Origin: CALLPQ01 sp964421675
Lineage (GTDB): Bacteria; Pseudomonadota; Alphaproteobacteria; Caulobacterales; Parvularculaceae
NCBI GenBank assembly: GCA_964421675.1
Contig: CAYQXV010000024.1
Coordinates: 1 to 49,600 of the forward strand
Reading direction: 5' to 3'
Length of the DNA stretch: 49,600 nucleotides
The position numbers and the translations under genes are program-made. The notes beneath the pieces are model-generated. The model was not told where the DNA came from, made no database searches, and saw only the letters and a program-made list of their open reading frames with translations. Of the stretch, positions 16,951 to 26,004 are shown in pieces. How positions within the stretch are numbered: the stretch's first letter is position 1; each line of letters opens with the position of its first letter.

Positions 16951-19032
16951 ATGAAAAATTTAATTTCAATTGCGGGCGTCCTGCTTTGTCTATCTGCGAG
17001 CACAGGGACGCCTAAAATATTCGCGCAAGAAGCCGATTTAGAACAAGACACTATTGCTGACGTCATCATTGTCACAGCCGATGGCCGCGCCCGCGACCAA
17101 CGCGATATTGGCGCTGCAATTGCGCTCATTGATGGCAGCGATGTGGAGGCAACCCACACGATCCGTGTCTCTGATGTGCTAGCGCGCGCGCCGGGAACTT
17201 TTTTATCGGGCCTGAATGGTCCCCGGGAAATTGTGCAAATTCGCCAACCCCTCGCCTTTGACAATCGTACATTGTTTTTGGAAGATGGCGTCCCCTTACA
17301 GTCTTCAATTTTCTTTGATCAATCGGCGCTGACCTATTCGTCAGCATTGTCCGCACCGGCGAGCATAGAGGTTTTGCGCGGTCCCGGCACGGCCCTTTAT
17401 GGCTCGGATGCATTTTCAGGCATTGTGCATGTGGTCAGCAATCCTGCGCCCGATGACACACAAGTCCATCTGCGCGCGCGTTTTGGGACCTTTGGGTTAT
17501 ATGACACATTAGCGAGCATTGGCGGGCGGTTAAGCGATAGGCAGAGCACGCGCATTACCGTGTCAGCGTCTGGAGAAGAAGGCTTTCGCGACGAGACAGC
17601 CTTTGATCGTCTTCAAATTCTGGGCCGCCATAGTTTTCAATCGGAAAAATTCGAGATTGATAGCGCGTTGAATTATACTGATTATGAGACCGAGTCCGCT
17701 ACCGCTATTTCGTTCAGTGATTTTCTTGCCGGATCGCGCGAGTCTGGCCTGTCTTCACTTGTCGATCCTGATGCTGCTCGCGAGCTCGGTGAATATTTTA
17801 AAGCGCAGTCAAAGATTAGTTACACTGCCAATGAAACACTGCAATTGGTCGTCACGCCCTATTATCGCCGTCAGGATATTCAGTCGACAGCAACCTTCCA
17901 GCCAGCGACCGTACCGCGCACAACCGCCATTGTTGATACGCTCGGTATTCTTCAAAAATTATATTTTACGCCAAACAAGAACATTCAAACAATTATTGGG
18001 TTTGATATTGAGCAGACAGATTTTTCAAGACTCACAGACCAGACCGCCCCTGATACAGTCGTATTCGGCAGCCTGTTCCTGCAGGGTGTACAGTTTGACT
18101 ATGACGTGGATTATTTAGGCCTATCGCCCTATATTCAATATGAACAACAAATAGGTGTACTGAATATCACGCTTGGCTTACGCTATGACAATGTGCGTTA
18201 TGACTTTGACAATGCTCTAACCGAAATCCCCGGTGACGCCAGACTACAATTGGAAGACCGCCGCGATCGCTTTGACGCACTTAGCCCGAAAGCAAGTGTG
18301 GTTTGGACACTAAATGACAGCCACTCTTTATTTTCACGATATGCAAGAGGGTTTCGCATTCCGCGCGAAAGCGACCTATATGAACTGGAAGAAGGTCAAA
18401 CCGGTTTTTCCCTTACACCAGAAACAATTGACTCAGGTGAGATTGGGTGGCGATTCCAGAACTCCAAATTGCAACTAGAATTATTGGGATATTGGGCCGT
18501 CACCCAAGACGGCATCATCACTGATATTCAAACGGCTGCCGGGAACATTTCTGTAAATGGGGGCTCTTCGCGGTTTCGCGGCATAGAAGCGAGCGCCAGC
18601 GCACAACTGCCCTTTGGGTTTAGCGCATCGGGCAATTTTGCGTTTCAGGATTTTCGCTTCCGCAGGCGCCAAGCAGATGGGCCTGATCCGTTTGATGGAA
18701 ATTTAATTTCGGAAGCGCCAAGAACTCTTGGCTTTGTTGAATTTGCCTGGCAACCGCAAAGTCTCAACACAGTAGATCTGAGAGCGCGCCTGCGCCATAT
18801 CGGGCGCTGGGCGCTCAATGATTCCAATACGACATTTACCGATAATGAATTTATTCTGGCATTTAGTGGCAATTGGCGCGTAACCGATTGGCTGTCGATT
18901 AATCTGCAACTCGATAACGTAACAGATGCCCTATATCCGGTGTTTGCAGATGCGCCGGTTTTTGCCCCAAATGGGCGCGCGAGACCCGGGGCCCCGCGCA
19001 CATTCTCTGGTGGAATTGACGTCCGGTTTTAA
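16951..19032 (+). CDS. TonB-dependent outer membrane receptor
   Basis: 693 residues from the ATG at 16951 (a GTG at 16942 is also in frame). A signal peptide ends near IFAQ. The plug domain shows VSDVLARAPG, IEVLRGPGTALYGSDAFSGIVHVVS; the barrel has many alternating strands and ends in an aromatic-terminated strand (GGIDVRF), as needed for BAM insertion. It should import a scarce ligand with TonB energy. The ligand is unknown; sulfur amino acid enzymes upstream hint at a sulfur compound, and the receptor also resembles siderophore or vitamin types. No TonB/ExbBD genes are nearby. Confidence 0.92.
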   Translation: MKNLISIAGVLLCLSASTGTPKIFAQEADLEQDTIADVIIVTADGRARDQRDIGAAIALIDGSDVEATHTIRVSDVLARAPGTFLSGLNGPREIVQIRQPLAFDNRTLFLEDGVPLQSSIFFDQSALTYSSALSAPASIEVLRGPGTALYGSDAFSGIVHVVSNPAPDDTQVHLRARFGTFGLYDTLASIGGRLSDRQSTRITVSASGEEGFRDETAFDRLQILGRHSFQSEKFEIDSALNYTDYETESATAISFSDFLAGSRESGLSSLVDPDAARELGEYFKAQSKISYTANETLQLVVTPYYRRQDIQSTATFQPATVPRTTAIVDTLGILQKLYFTPNKNIQTIIGFDIEQTDFSRLTDQTAPDTVVFGSLFLQGVQFDYDVDYLGLSPYIQYEQQIGVLNITLGLRYDNVRYDFDNALTEIPGDARLQLEDRRDRFDALSPKASVVWTLNDSHSLFSRYARGFRIPRESDLYELEEGQTGFSLTPETIDSGEIGWRFQNSKLQLELLGYWAVTQDGIITDIQTAAGNISVNGGSSRFRGIEASASAQLPFGFSASGNFAFQDFRFRRRQADGPDPFDGNLISEAPRTLGFVEFAWQPQSLNTVDLRARLRHIGRWALNDSNTTFTDNEFILAFSGNWRVTDWLSINLQLDNVTDALYPVFADAPVFAPNGRARPGAPRTFSGGIDVRF

Positions 19033-19039
19033 CCCCAGA

Positions 19040-19864
19040 CTACTGGTTGTTTAATGCCCAGTCATAATCATAGCCATCTATCTTGGTTTTTCCTTCAAGC
19101 TTGGCAGCAAGCTCAGGCTCGGCATAGATCCGCACATGATCAAGAACGCCTTGCGCGCTATCGCCAAAATCAACTTGATACCAGTTATAGATAGATGAAA
19201 CCGTCACGTCGCCATTATCATCAACACTAACGCCGCGTGGGTGATTGACATATTCACGAGCGCCTTTTTCAAGCAACTCTTCTGTATTCTCGGCTGTAAA
19301 AGCAACCGCCTGAAGGTTCGGACATCCAAAAGAAGCACAATTCACCGCATAGTGTGTACGCGGATCACTCCAGAACACCCGTAATATGTCATGCTCAATA
19401 TTATTTAGGGAGATCTTTTTGCCGCTCACACGAACAAGCTTTTTACCCCAAGGGCCAAGGCCAAAACTAATATCCCGAATAGAATCCAGCGGGTAGCGGT
19501 CCAAAATGACTTCAACCGTCAAGGCATTATAAAGATTCACCCAATAGGCATAAGCCTGCGCCTTGGTAAGGGTCGCCGGATCAGTATCTTCAAGCACTTC
19601 AAGATAATCTTGTAAGGCCCTGCGATCCTCGCTTGAAACGCCTGCATAATTTAAAATTGTGCGTCCATCTGCGCTTTCGCTAACATAGGTCTGCAAGAAA
19701 CTGTTAAAGGCACTATGGTCAATGACGGCTGGCTCTGCAGCAAATTCGCCATATCTGGCCATTTTACCTTGCGCCGATGCGCTGGTCATCGTCGATGCCA
19801 CCAAGAGCAATGTGGTAAACAATGCGCTGAAATAACGAAGGAATGAGTTCACTGGTAGGGTCAT
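19040..19864 (-). CDS. Exported DUF547 protein (first copy)
   Basis: 274 residues with a signal peptide ending in ASAQ. The DUF547 core shows KAQAYAYWVNLYNALTVEVIL, then HDILRVFW and HYAVNCASFGCPNL with the family's conserved cysteines, and ends in YDYDWALNNQ. DUF547 proteins are widespread in envelope contexts and their biochemical role is not established. It converges on the TonB receptor with 7 bases between stop codons. A second DUF547 protein lies at 34662-35705 and lacks the cysteine motif. Confidence 0.88.
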   Translation of the reverse strand: MTLPVNSFLRYFSALFTTLLLVASTMTSASAQGKMARYGEFAAEPAVIDHSAFNSFLQTYVSESADGRTILNYAGVSSEDRRALQDYLEVLEDTDPATLTKAQAYAYWVNLYNALTVEVILDRYPLDSIRDISFGLGPWGKKLVRVSGKKISLNNIEHDILRVFWSDPRTHYAVNCASFGCPNLQAVAFTAENTEELLEKGAREYVNHPRGVSVDDNGDVTVSSIYNWYQVDFGDSAQGVLDHVRIYAEPELAAKLEGKTKIDGYDYDWALNNQ

Positions 19865-19959
19865 AGGTCGATCCTGATTTTCTATCTGCCCAAAGGCGTT
19901 TACTGGCTTGAAAGACCCCTACAGAACAAATTTGTCAACTTATAGTCCATAGGCCCCTT

Positions 19960-19977
19960 TCTCACGTCGACGTGAGA
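19960..19977. promoter_or_regulatory. 18-bp perfect palindrome between divergent genes
   Basis: TCTCACGTCGACGTGAGA is perfectly self-complementary. It lies about 96 bases before the DUF547 start and 112 before the glycosyltransferase ATG, the expected place for a dimeric regulator controlling both. It could also form an RNA hairpin. Confidence 0.5.
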
Positions 19978-20088
19978 GAAATTGACCCACGGCAAGCCAG
20001 CCCATTCCCCACCAGCCCCATAAGGGGTTACATTCTTGCTAGTCTTGAAATAGGTACTAGCGCTAATGAAACAGCCTTTTGGGTCGAT

Positions 20089-21549
20089 ATGATAATTCGT
20101 AATCCAATCTTTCAAATCGGACTGATCCTTTTGGGACTCTATGCGGTGATCGCGCTGTTTAGCCCAAATGTCGCCTATGATCGTCTACCTGAGCTGGTTC
20201 CCATACTTATATTTGTTGGATTATATGCCGTCGCAGGAATTGCAATGATCGTATTATTGCGCGCCCTCAAGACATCGCAAAATAGCATGGCACCAACGCC
20301 AGCAACATTAGTCGCTTCGATGATCGCCGTCGGGCTTTTCGCGCGCCTTATTATGCTGGGGTCAACACCCATTCTCGAAGATGACTGGTTACGCTATCTT
20401 TGGGAGGGCGGACTAAACACACAAGGGCTTAACCCGGCGGCTATTTCGCCTGCGCAAGTTGTTGGACTGGAATGCACAGGCCCGAATAGCGCCCCGCCCA
20501 CGGACGATATTAAGCGCGCCGCACAATTTTCTTTCGAGCATGGGGAATTCGCCGCGCAAGTCGCCTATCCGTGTCTTACCACTATATATCCGCGCGGTGC
20601 GCAAACTGCCTTTCAAATTGCGCATTATATGCACCCCTTTAGTCTATCGGCATGGCGCTTACTCTTAATCCTTGTCGATCTCGGTGCCTTATTTTTAATG
20701 GTCAAATCCTTGAGTATTTTCAGACTATCCCCGCTTTGGGCAAGTTTGTATTGGTGGAATCCGATAATCATTCTTGAAGGCCATAACTCAGCCCATATGG
20801 ATATATTGCTCGCGCCCATTTTTGCAGGGTTAGTGTTAGCCGTCTTTACTCAGCGAAAATTACTGGCCGCTATCAGCCTCGGGCTAGCTGTGAGCATAAA
20901 AATCTGGCCAATACTCTTAACGCCACTCATTGTACCGACTCTATGGCGGAGAAAAATATCGCTTAGCTTTTTGAAAGAAAATTCAAAATCATTGGCGATT
21001 TTCTCTGCGGTCATCTCAGCGATTAGCGCTTACGCACTATTTCCCCTCGCCTATCAAATGATCAATGCCGATAGCGGATTGAGCGCCTATGCCACAACAT
21101 GGCAAAAAAATAGCTTCCTGTTCCCGCTAATTTTAGAAGCGCTATATTACGTCACCCAAGAGGCTGAAACATTGGCGCGCCTGAGCGTTGCCAGTATCAT
21201 TATTGGCTTAACATTGTTTTTGGCGCTAATAGCGAACACTCCCAAACAGCTTCCCCGATATAGCGCGGTTATTATTGCAGCGCTTATCTTGCTCGCGCCT
21301 GCGGGCTATCCCTGGTATGCAATCTGGTTTTTAATCTTTCTCCCCTATGCATCCTTCATTGGAAAACCAGCCATTGGATATCTGTTTTTATGCACAATGA
21401 TGCCGCTATATTATTTGCGGTTTCCTCTGGCCATTACAGATCAGACGCCATTGTTCAACAATTACATAGCCCCGCTAGAATTTGGCCTGCCAATACTCGT
21501 ATTGATCATTTGCTTTTTCACAGAAAGAAACCAACATGAAGGGGCCTGA
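20089..21549 (+). CDS. Multi-pass membrane glycosyltransferase (GT87/mannosyltransferase-like)
   Basis: 486 residues with about ten to twelve hydrophobic membrane segments. After the second or third segment there is an acidic loop, EDDWLRYLWEGGLNTQGLNP, which has the position and form of the catalytic loop of polyprenyl-phosphate-dependent GT-C enzymes (PIG-M/MptB/DUF2029 type). It would transfer a sugar from a lipid carrier on the periplasmic face. The frame is open from a GTG at 19972, but that start lies inside the palindrome and adds a non-membrane stretch; ATG 20089 directly before the first membrane helix is preferred. It overlaps the GT2 gene by 14 bases. Confidence 0.8.
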   Translation: MIIRNPIFQIGLILLGLYAVIALFSPNVAYDRLPELVPILIFVGLYAVAGIAMIVLLRALKTSQNSMAPTPATLVASMIAVGLFARLIMLGSTPILEDDWLRYLWEGGLNTQGLNPAAISPAQVVGLECTGPNSAPPTDDIKRAAQFSFEHGEFAAQVAYPCLTTIYPRGAQTAFQIAHYMHPFSLSAWRLLLILVDLGALFLMVKSLSIFRLSPLWASLYWWNPIIILEGHNSAHMDILLAPIFAGLVLAVFTQRKLLAAISLGLAVSIKIWPILLTPLIVPTLWRRKISLSFLKENSKSLAIFSAVISAISAYALFPLAYQMINADSGLSAYATTWQKNSFLFPLILEALYYVTQEAETLARLSVASIIIGLTLFLALIANTPKQLPRYSAVIIAALILLAPAGYPWYAIWFLIFLPYASFIGKPAIGYLFLCTMMPLYYLRFPLAITDQTPLFNNYIAPLEFGLPILVLIICFFTERNQHEGA

Positions 21550-22246
21550 TGAAGCGACTATCGCAGTGATAATTCCTGCACTGAATGAAGAACAGTCAAT
21601 TGAAAAAGTTGTCACTGAACTGCCCGAATGGGTTCATCAAATTATCGTCGTCGATAATGGTTCTACCGATAAGACAGCCGAGCGAGCGCGCAATGCAGGC
21701 GCAATCGTAGTGAGTGAACCCATTAAAGGATATGGCCGTGCGTGCCTTGCCGGGATCGCGGCAGCGAAGAGCGATATTATTGTGTTTATGGATGCAGATG
21801 CTGCGGACGATCCGGCAGATCTACCGGCCTTGCTCGCGCCTCTCCTCAATGACACGGCAGACTTTGTCATTGGCTCGCGCCTATCGGGTTTTGTTGAACC
21901 GGGTGCCCTAACATTGACGCAGCGCTTTGGTAATCAGTTGGCATGCAAATTAATGGGCATATTCTGGAATGGTCAGTTTACCGATCTCGGACCTTTTCGC
22001 GCCATACGCAGCCATGATTTGCAAAAACTGCAATTGAATGCGCTCACCTATGGCTGGACCGTACAAATGCAAGTGCGCTGCCTAAAGGCAGGCCTTCGCT
22101 CTATCGAAGTGCCGGTGCATTATCGCCGACGCATTGGAACGTCCAAAATCTCTGGAACATTCAAAGGCGTTGTGCTGGCGGGCTTTTATATTTTATCGAC
22201 GATTGGCGTGGAGGCTATCCAGCGAAAAAAGCCGAAAAATCCTTAA
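21536..22246 (+). CDS. GT2 glycosyltransferase, dolichol/polyprenyl-phosphate mannose synthase-like
   Basis: 236 residues. GT2 signatures: VIIPALNEEQSIEKVV, VVDNGSTDKT, and the DxD motif DADAADDPADL. The length and the absence of strong membrane helices fit the soluble DPM1-like group that loads a sugar on polyprenyl phosphate. Overlap with the membrane GT upstream suggests the pair works in series: this enzyme makes the lipid-linked sugar, the membrane enzyme uses it. The stop shares 4 bases with the stop of the convergent GST gene. Confidence 0.88.
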   Translation: MKGPDEATIAVIIPALNEEQSIEKVVTELPEWVHQIIVVDNGSTDKTAERARNAGAIVVSEPIKGYGRACLAGIAAAKSDIIVFMDADAADDPADLPALLAPLLNDTADFVIGSRLSGFVEPGALTLTQRFGNQLACKLMGIFWNGQFTDLGPFRAIRSHDLQKLQLNALTYGWTVQMQVRCLKAGLRSIEVPVHYRRRIGTSKISGTFKGVVLAGFYILSTIGVEAIQRKKPKNP

Positions 22247-22890
22247 ACATGCTCCAGCAGCAATTCTGATTTTGCACCCTCACCCCATTCGCGCATCGCG
22301 GGTAAGGTCCAGATTGCCTGACAATAATCGATAACGGTTTCATTCAGATCGAGGGGGCCATAAGTTCTAAACCGCGAGACCACGGGCGCATACATGGCAT
22401 CGGCGATAGTGAAATGCCCGAATAAAAAAGGACCGTCTGCAGAAAATTGTTTCCGGCACATTGTCCATATATCGGTAATACGAGAAATATCCTGGCGCAC
22501 GCCCGGCGATGCCAGATGGCTCATCGCAGACCTTGTAAAATTCATTGGCCAATCGCGCCGGAGGTTTGAAAAACCGGCATGCATCTCATGAGAGATGCAT
22601 CGCGCAATCGCTCTCACCGCAGGGTCTGACGGCCACAATTTATGATCTGGATAAAGATCGTTTAAATATTCGCATATTGCCAGCGAGTCCCAAATGGTTT
22701 GCCCCCGATGGACAAGTGCAGGAACCTGACCGGTTGGCGAATGCTCGATAATCTGAGCGCGCGTTTCCGGTTCATCAAGGCGAATCATTTTTTCCTCAAA
22801 TGACAGGCCCATTTGCTTCATGATCAACCACGGTCTTAATGACCAGGATGACAAGTTTTTATTCCCGATGATTAATTCTATTTCAGACAT
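22243..22890 (-). CDS. Glutathione S-transferase
   Basis: 215 residues. N-terminal thioredoxin-like half with NKNLSSWSLRPW, TGQVPALVHRG (cis-Pro) and IWDSLAICEYLNDLYP; the helical C-terminal half follows. The SSWSLRPW start resembles the YfcF/zeta-like group. The frame is open from 22929, but the ATG at 22890 with a GGAGAG site about 8 bases upstream fits the family's start. This overlaps the amidotransferase stop by 8 bases, so the two form an operon. Confidence 0.9.
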   Translation of the reverse strand: MSEIELIIGNKNLSSWSLRPWLIMKQMGLSFEEKMIRLDEPETRAQIIEHSPTGQVPALVHRGQTIWDSLAICEYLNDLYPDHKLWPSDPAVRAIARCISHEMHAGFSNLRRDWPMNFTRSAMSHLASPGVRQDISRITDIWTMCRKQFSADGPFLFGHFTIADAMYAPVVSRFRTYGPLDLNETVIDYCQAIWTLPAMREWGEGAKSELLLEHV

Positions 22891-23659
22891 GAGCAATCTC
22901 TCCATCCCTTTGCTCCCCAGAAAACTCAATTTTCGTTTTCTGGCTATTTTGAAAAAAATCTACAATTGTTTGTAAAATAAAATTCCGATCAGATGGATCG
23001 CTAAAACTCTGCTGCGCATGCTCGACTATATCAGCGCTAATGCGATCGCGGCGGCTTTCAAGCAGTGCCATTGCAAAGTCTGTTGTAAATTCCGGATGCA
23101 TCTGAAACGACAGGCCCGCGCCATTGTGATAGGAAATTGCGCCGTTTGGACAAAAATCAGAACCGGCCAAAGGGCGTAACCCATCAACCAAATCCAACAC
23201 TTGATCTTGATGCGACAGCAAGCACGAAAGGGATGTTTTTCCCTCCATCAAATTACCGTCCTGACCATGCGGTTTGTTTGTATCATAGGTGTGAATACCA
23301 ACGCCCCAGCCATTTGGAGCCTTCATCACCGGAGCGCCATAGGCAGCTGCCATGATCTGATGGCCGAAACAAATTCCAACAACCGCTATCGCTGCCTCTT
23401 TGGCCTCAAGAATAAAATTCTTCAAAGGATCAATGAATTCGTGATCCTCATAGACTCCATAAGGAGAGCCGGTAATCAAAATACCCGCATATTGTTCAAG
23501 GTTTGGTAATTTACCATCCAAATATACAGGATAATTCACCAGGTGAATTGGTGCCGAAATTTCACCGAATGCGGCTTCAAACATTGAAAAATAGCCACCA
23601 AACTTTTGACGTAAGGCGGGGGCCGGCGTTCCCGTTTCAATGACCGCAATTTTTAACAT
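22883..23659 (-). CDS. Class I glutamine amidotransferase-like protein
   Basis: 258 residues with the triad of class I amidotransferases: Cys97 in GICFGHQ, and His188/Glu190 in MHPEF. It is a stand-alone GMP-synthase-like amidotransferase. Such proteins can act as hydrolases of gamma-glutamyl compounds, so a link to the neighbouring glutathione transferase (degrading glutathione conjugates) is plausible but inferred. The gene starts with ATG at 23659 and is followed by the overlapping GST. Confidence 0.88.
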   Translation of the reverse strand: MLKIAVIETGTPAPALRQKFGGYFSMFEAAFGEISAPIHLVNYPVYLDGKLPNLEQYAGILITGSPYGVYEDHEFIDPLKNFILEAKEAAIAVVGICFGHQIMAAAYGAPVMKAPNGWGVGIHTYDTNKPHGQDGNLMEGKTSLSCLLSHQDQVLDLVDGLRPLAGSDFCPNGAISYHNGAGLSFQMHPEFTTDFAMALLESRRDRISADIVEHAQQSFSDPSDRNFILQTIVDFFQNSQKTKIEFSGEQRDGEIAHV

Positions 23660-23808
23660 AATCGTCTATCTATATGCAAAACAGCTCACCGAATGATTGA
23701 GCATGCAACTTCCCTGTTTTTATAGCAGGACTGTATCAAAATGGCTTTAAAAAAGGCAGTAAAGTTGCAGGCTACTCAACATGTGATCAACCGCTTTCAG
23801 GCAAGCTA

Positions 23809-26004
23809 TCACTCAATGAAGGCGAGCCATTCGGCCTCAGTCATAACGGAAACACCAAGGCTTTCTGCCTTTTTCAATTTAGAGCCAGCCCCCTCGCCTG
23901 CAATCAAAATATCCGTTTTGCCAGATACTGACCCGGCGACTTTCGCGCCCAACCGTGTTGCACGTGCCTTCGCTTCATCGCGCGTCATGAGTTCTAACTT
24001 GCCGGTAAAGACCACTATTTTGCCGGTAACCGGGCTATCGTTCCCCTGCTCTCTTACAAAGGGTGCGGGATCGACCTTTTCCAAAAGCCGAGCAACCGCA
24101 TCTTTGTTATGGTCTTCTCGAAAAAACTCAATCACGCCAAGCGCCACTAACTCACCCACACCATCGATAGATAACATGGTCTCGCGCTCGGATGCCTCCG
24201 GGTCAGCGGCACGCTCTCCCGCTTTCTGGAAATCGGCAAAACTTCCATAATTTTCAGCAAACAAGCGCGCATTGGTTTCCCCAATATGGCGAATACCCAG
24301 GGCATGGATAAACCGATAGAGCGGCGGGGACCGCCGTTCTTTGATTGCCTTAAAAAGGTTTTCAATGGATTTTTGATTGGTCGCCTGGGGCTTTCCATCT
24401 TTTAACGCAGGGTTTCCATCCTTATCGAGTTTATAGGTATAAAGATCAATTTCCCCGCTCGTCTGACGCTCCTCCAATGTATAAATATCGGCTGGCTGCG
24501 AAATGATGCCCTGTTCATAAAAGCTCTCAATTTGCTTGATACCAAGCCCTTCTATATCGAGGGTCTTTCGCGCAACAAAATGCTTCAATCGCTCCACCGC
24601 CTGCGCGGGACAAATGAGCCCGCCTGTGCAGCGGCGAACAGCGTCTAATTCACCCTTGGCATTTTGCGCCCTGATGGCAACACTATTGCAGACCGGGCAG
24701 GTTTCAGGAAATTGATAGACGGCAGCAGATTTAGCCCGCTTGTCTTTTACAACTTCAACCACTTGCGGAATAACATCGCCCGCACGCTGCACAATAACGC
24801 TATCGCCGATGCGAATATCTTTGCGTTCAATTTCATCTTGGTTGTGCAGGGTTGCGTTTGAGACAACAACGCCGCCTACGGTCACTGGCTGCAACCGGGC
24901 AACCGGCGTCATCGCGCCCGTTCGGCCAACCTGAATATCAATGGCAAGCAATTGCGTCACGGCTCGTTCCGCTGCAAATTTATGGGCAATCGCCCAGCGC
25001 GGTGCGCGCGATACAAATCCCAGCCGGGCCTGATAGTCAAGGCGATCTACCTTATAAACAACACCGTCAATATCATAAGGCAGCGTGCTGCGCGCATCAT
25101 TGATCGATTGATAATGGGCAATGAGGTCTTCAACACTGTTGCACAATGCGGTTTGAGGGTTGGTGGAAAACCCCCAATTCGCCATTTTCTCTATCGCTTT
25201 AAATTGCGTTTTCGCAATTGGGCTACTCGTCTCCCCCCAACTATAGGCAAAAAATTTCAGGGGGCGTTGGCGTGTGATGGCACTATCGAGTTGACGCAAA
25301 GACCCTGCTGCTGCATTTCGCGGATTGGCAAATTGCGGTTTGTCTGGGTCATTGATTGCGCGCTGTTTGTTAACATCGATAAAATCCGTATGCGACATAT
25401 AGACTTCACCGCGAATTTCCAAAATATCGGGCGCATTGTCTAAATGTTTGGGAATCTCATCGATCGTCAACAGATTTGAGGTAACATCCTCGCCTTCATT
25501 GCCGTCGCCGCGCGTGACGCCATGTATCAGCGTTCCTTTTTCATATCGCAAATTTGCCGACAAGCCGTCTATTTTTGGTTCGGCGGTAAAAGCTAAATCG
25601 GCATCATCTTCCAAGCCCAAAAACCGCCTGACCCGTGATGCAAATTCCATCACATCTTCATCATCGAAAGCATTGTCCAGTGACAACATGGGAACCGCAT
25701 GGCGGATCTTGGGAAACTTTGTCGATAATGGCGCCCCCACACGCTTTGAGGGACTGTCATCGCGAATAAGCTTGGGAAACCGTTCTTCAATTAAAAGATT
25801 ACGGCGGCGCAAATCATCATATTCAGCATCGATAATCGTGGATGCATCGTCTTGGTAATAGGCTTTATCCGCCTCACCGATAATTTTTGCGAGCCGCATC
25901 AATTCTGCCGCAGCATCATCGGCGCTCATCTGATCGACTGGCATTGTTTTGATTGAAGCCTCATCGGCAGGCTGTATTTTTTTTGATGGGGATGCTTGCG
26001 CCAT
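23809..26004 (-). CDS. ligA: NAD-dependent DNA ligase LigA
   Basis: 731 residues from the ATG at 26004. All LigA modules are present: N-terminal Ia domain (AYYQDDASTIIDAEYDDLRR), adenylation lysine Lys144 in EPKIDG, an OB fold, a four-cysteine zinc finger (CPVC and CTGGLIC), helix-hairpin-helix repeats and a C-terminal BRCT domain. It seals nicks during replication and repair. The start codon overlaps the recN stop by one base (TGATG), so it is translationally coupled to recN. A charged N-terminal extension of about 27 residues precedes the usual start of the family. Confidence 0.97.
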   Translation of the reverse strand: MAQASPSKKIQPADEASIKTMPVDQMSADDAAAELMRLAKIIGEADKAYYQDDASTIIDAEYDDLRRRNLLIEERFPKLIRDDSPSKRVGAPLSTKFPKIRHAVPMLSLDNAFDDEDVMEFASRVRRFLGLEDDADLAFTAEPKIDGLSANLRYEKGTLIHGVTRGDGNEGEDVTSNLLTIDEIPKHLDNAPDILEIRGEVYMSHTDFIDVNKQRAINDPDKPQFANPRNAAAGSLRQLDSAITRQRPLKFFAYSWGETSSPIAKTQFKAIEKMANWGFSTNPQTALCNSVEDLIAHYQSINDARSTLPYDIDGVVYKVDRLDYQARLGFVSRAPRWAIAHKFAAERAVTQLLAIDIQVGRTGAMTPVARLQPVTVGGVVVSNATLHNQDEIERKDIRIGDSVIVQRAGDVIPQVVEVVKDKRAKSAAVYQFPETCPVCNSVAIRAQNAKGELDAVRRCTGGLICPAQAVERLKHFVARKTLDIEGLGIKQIESFYEQGIISQPADIYTLEERQTSGEIDLYTYKLDKDGNPALKDGKPQATNQKSIENLFKAIKERRSPPLYRFIHALGIRHIGETNARLFAENYGSFADFQKAGERAADPEASERETMLSIDGVGELVALGVIEFFREDHNKDAVARLLEKVDPAPFVREQGNDSPVTGKIVVFTGKLELMTRDEAKARATRLGAKVAGSVSGKTDILIAGEGAGSKLKKAESLGVSVMTEAEWLAFIE

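Noticed and set aside
23741..24250. Plus-strand open frame of 169 codons
   Set aside because: Most of it is antisense to the 3' end of ligA; the composition (Ser/Ala/Pro-rich) is that of a shadow frame and there is no ribosome site.
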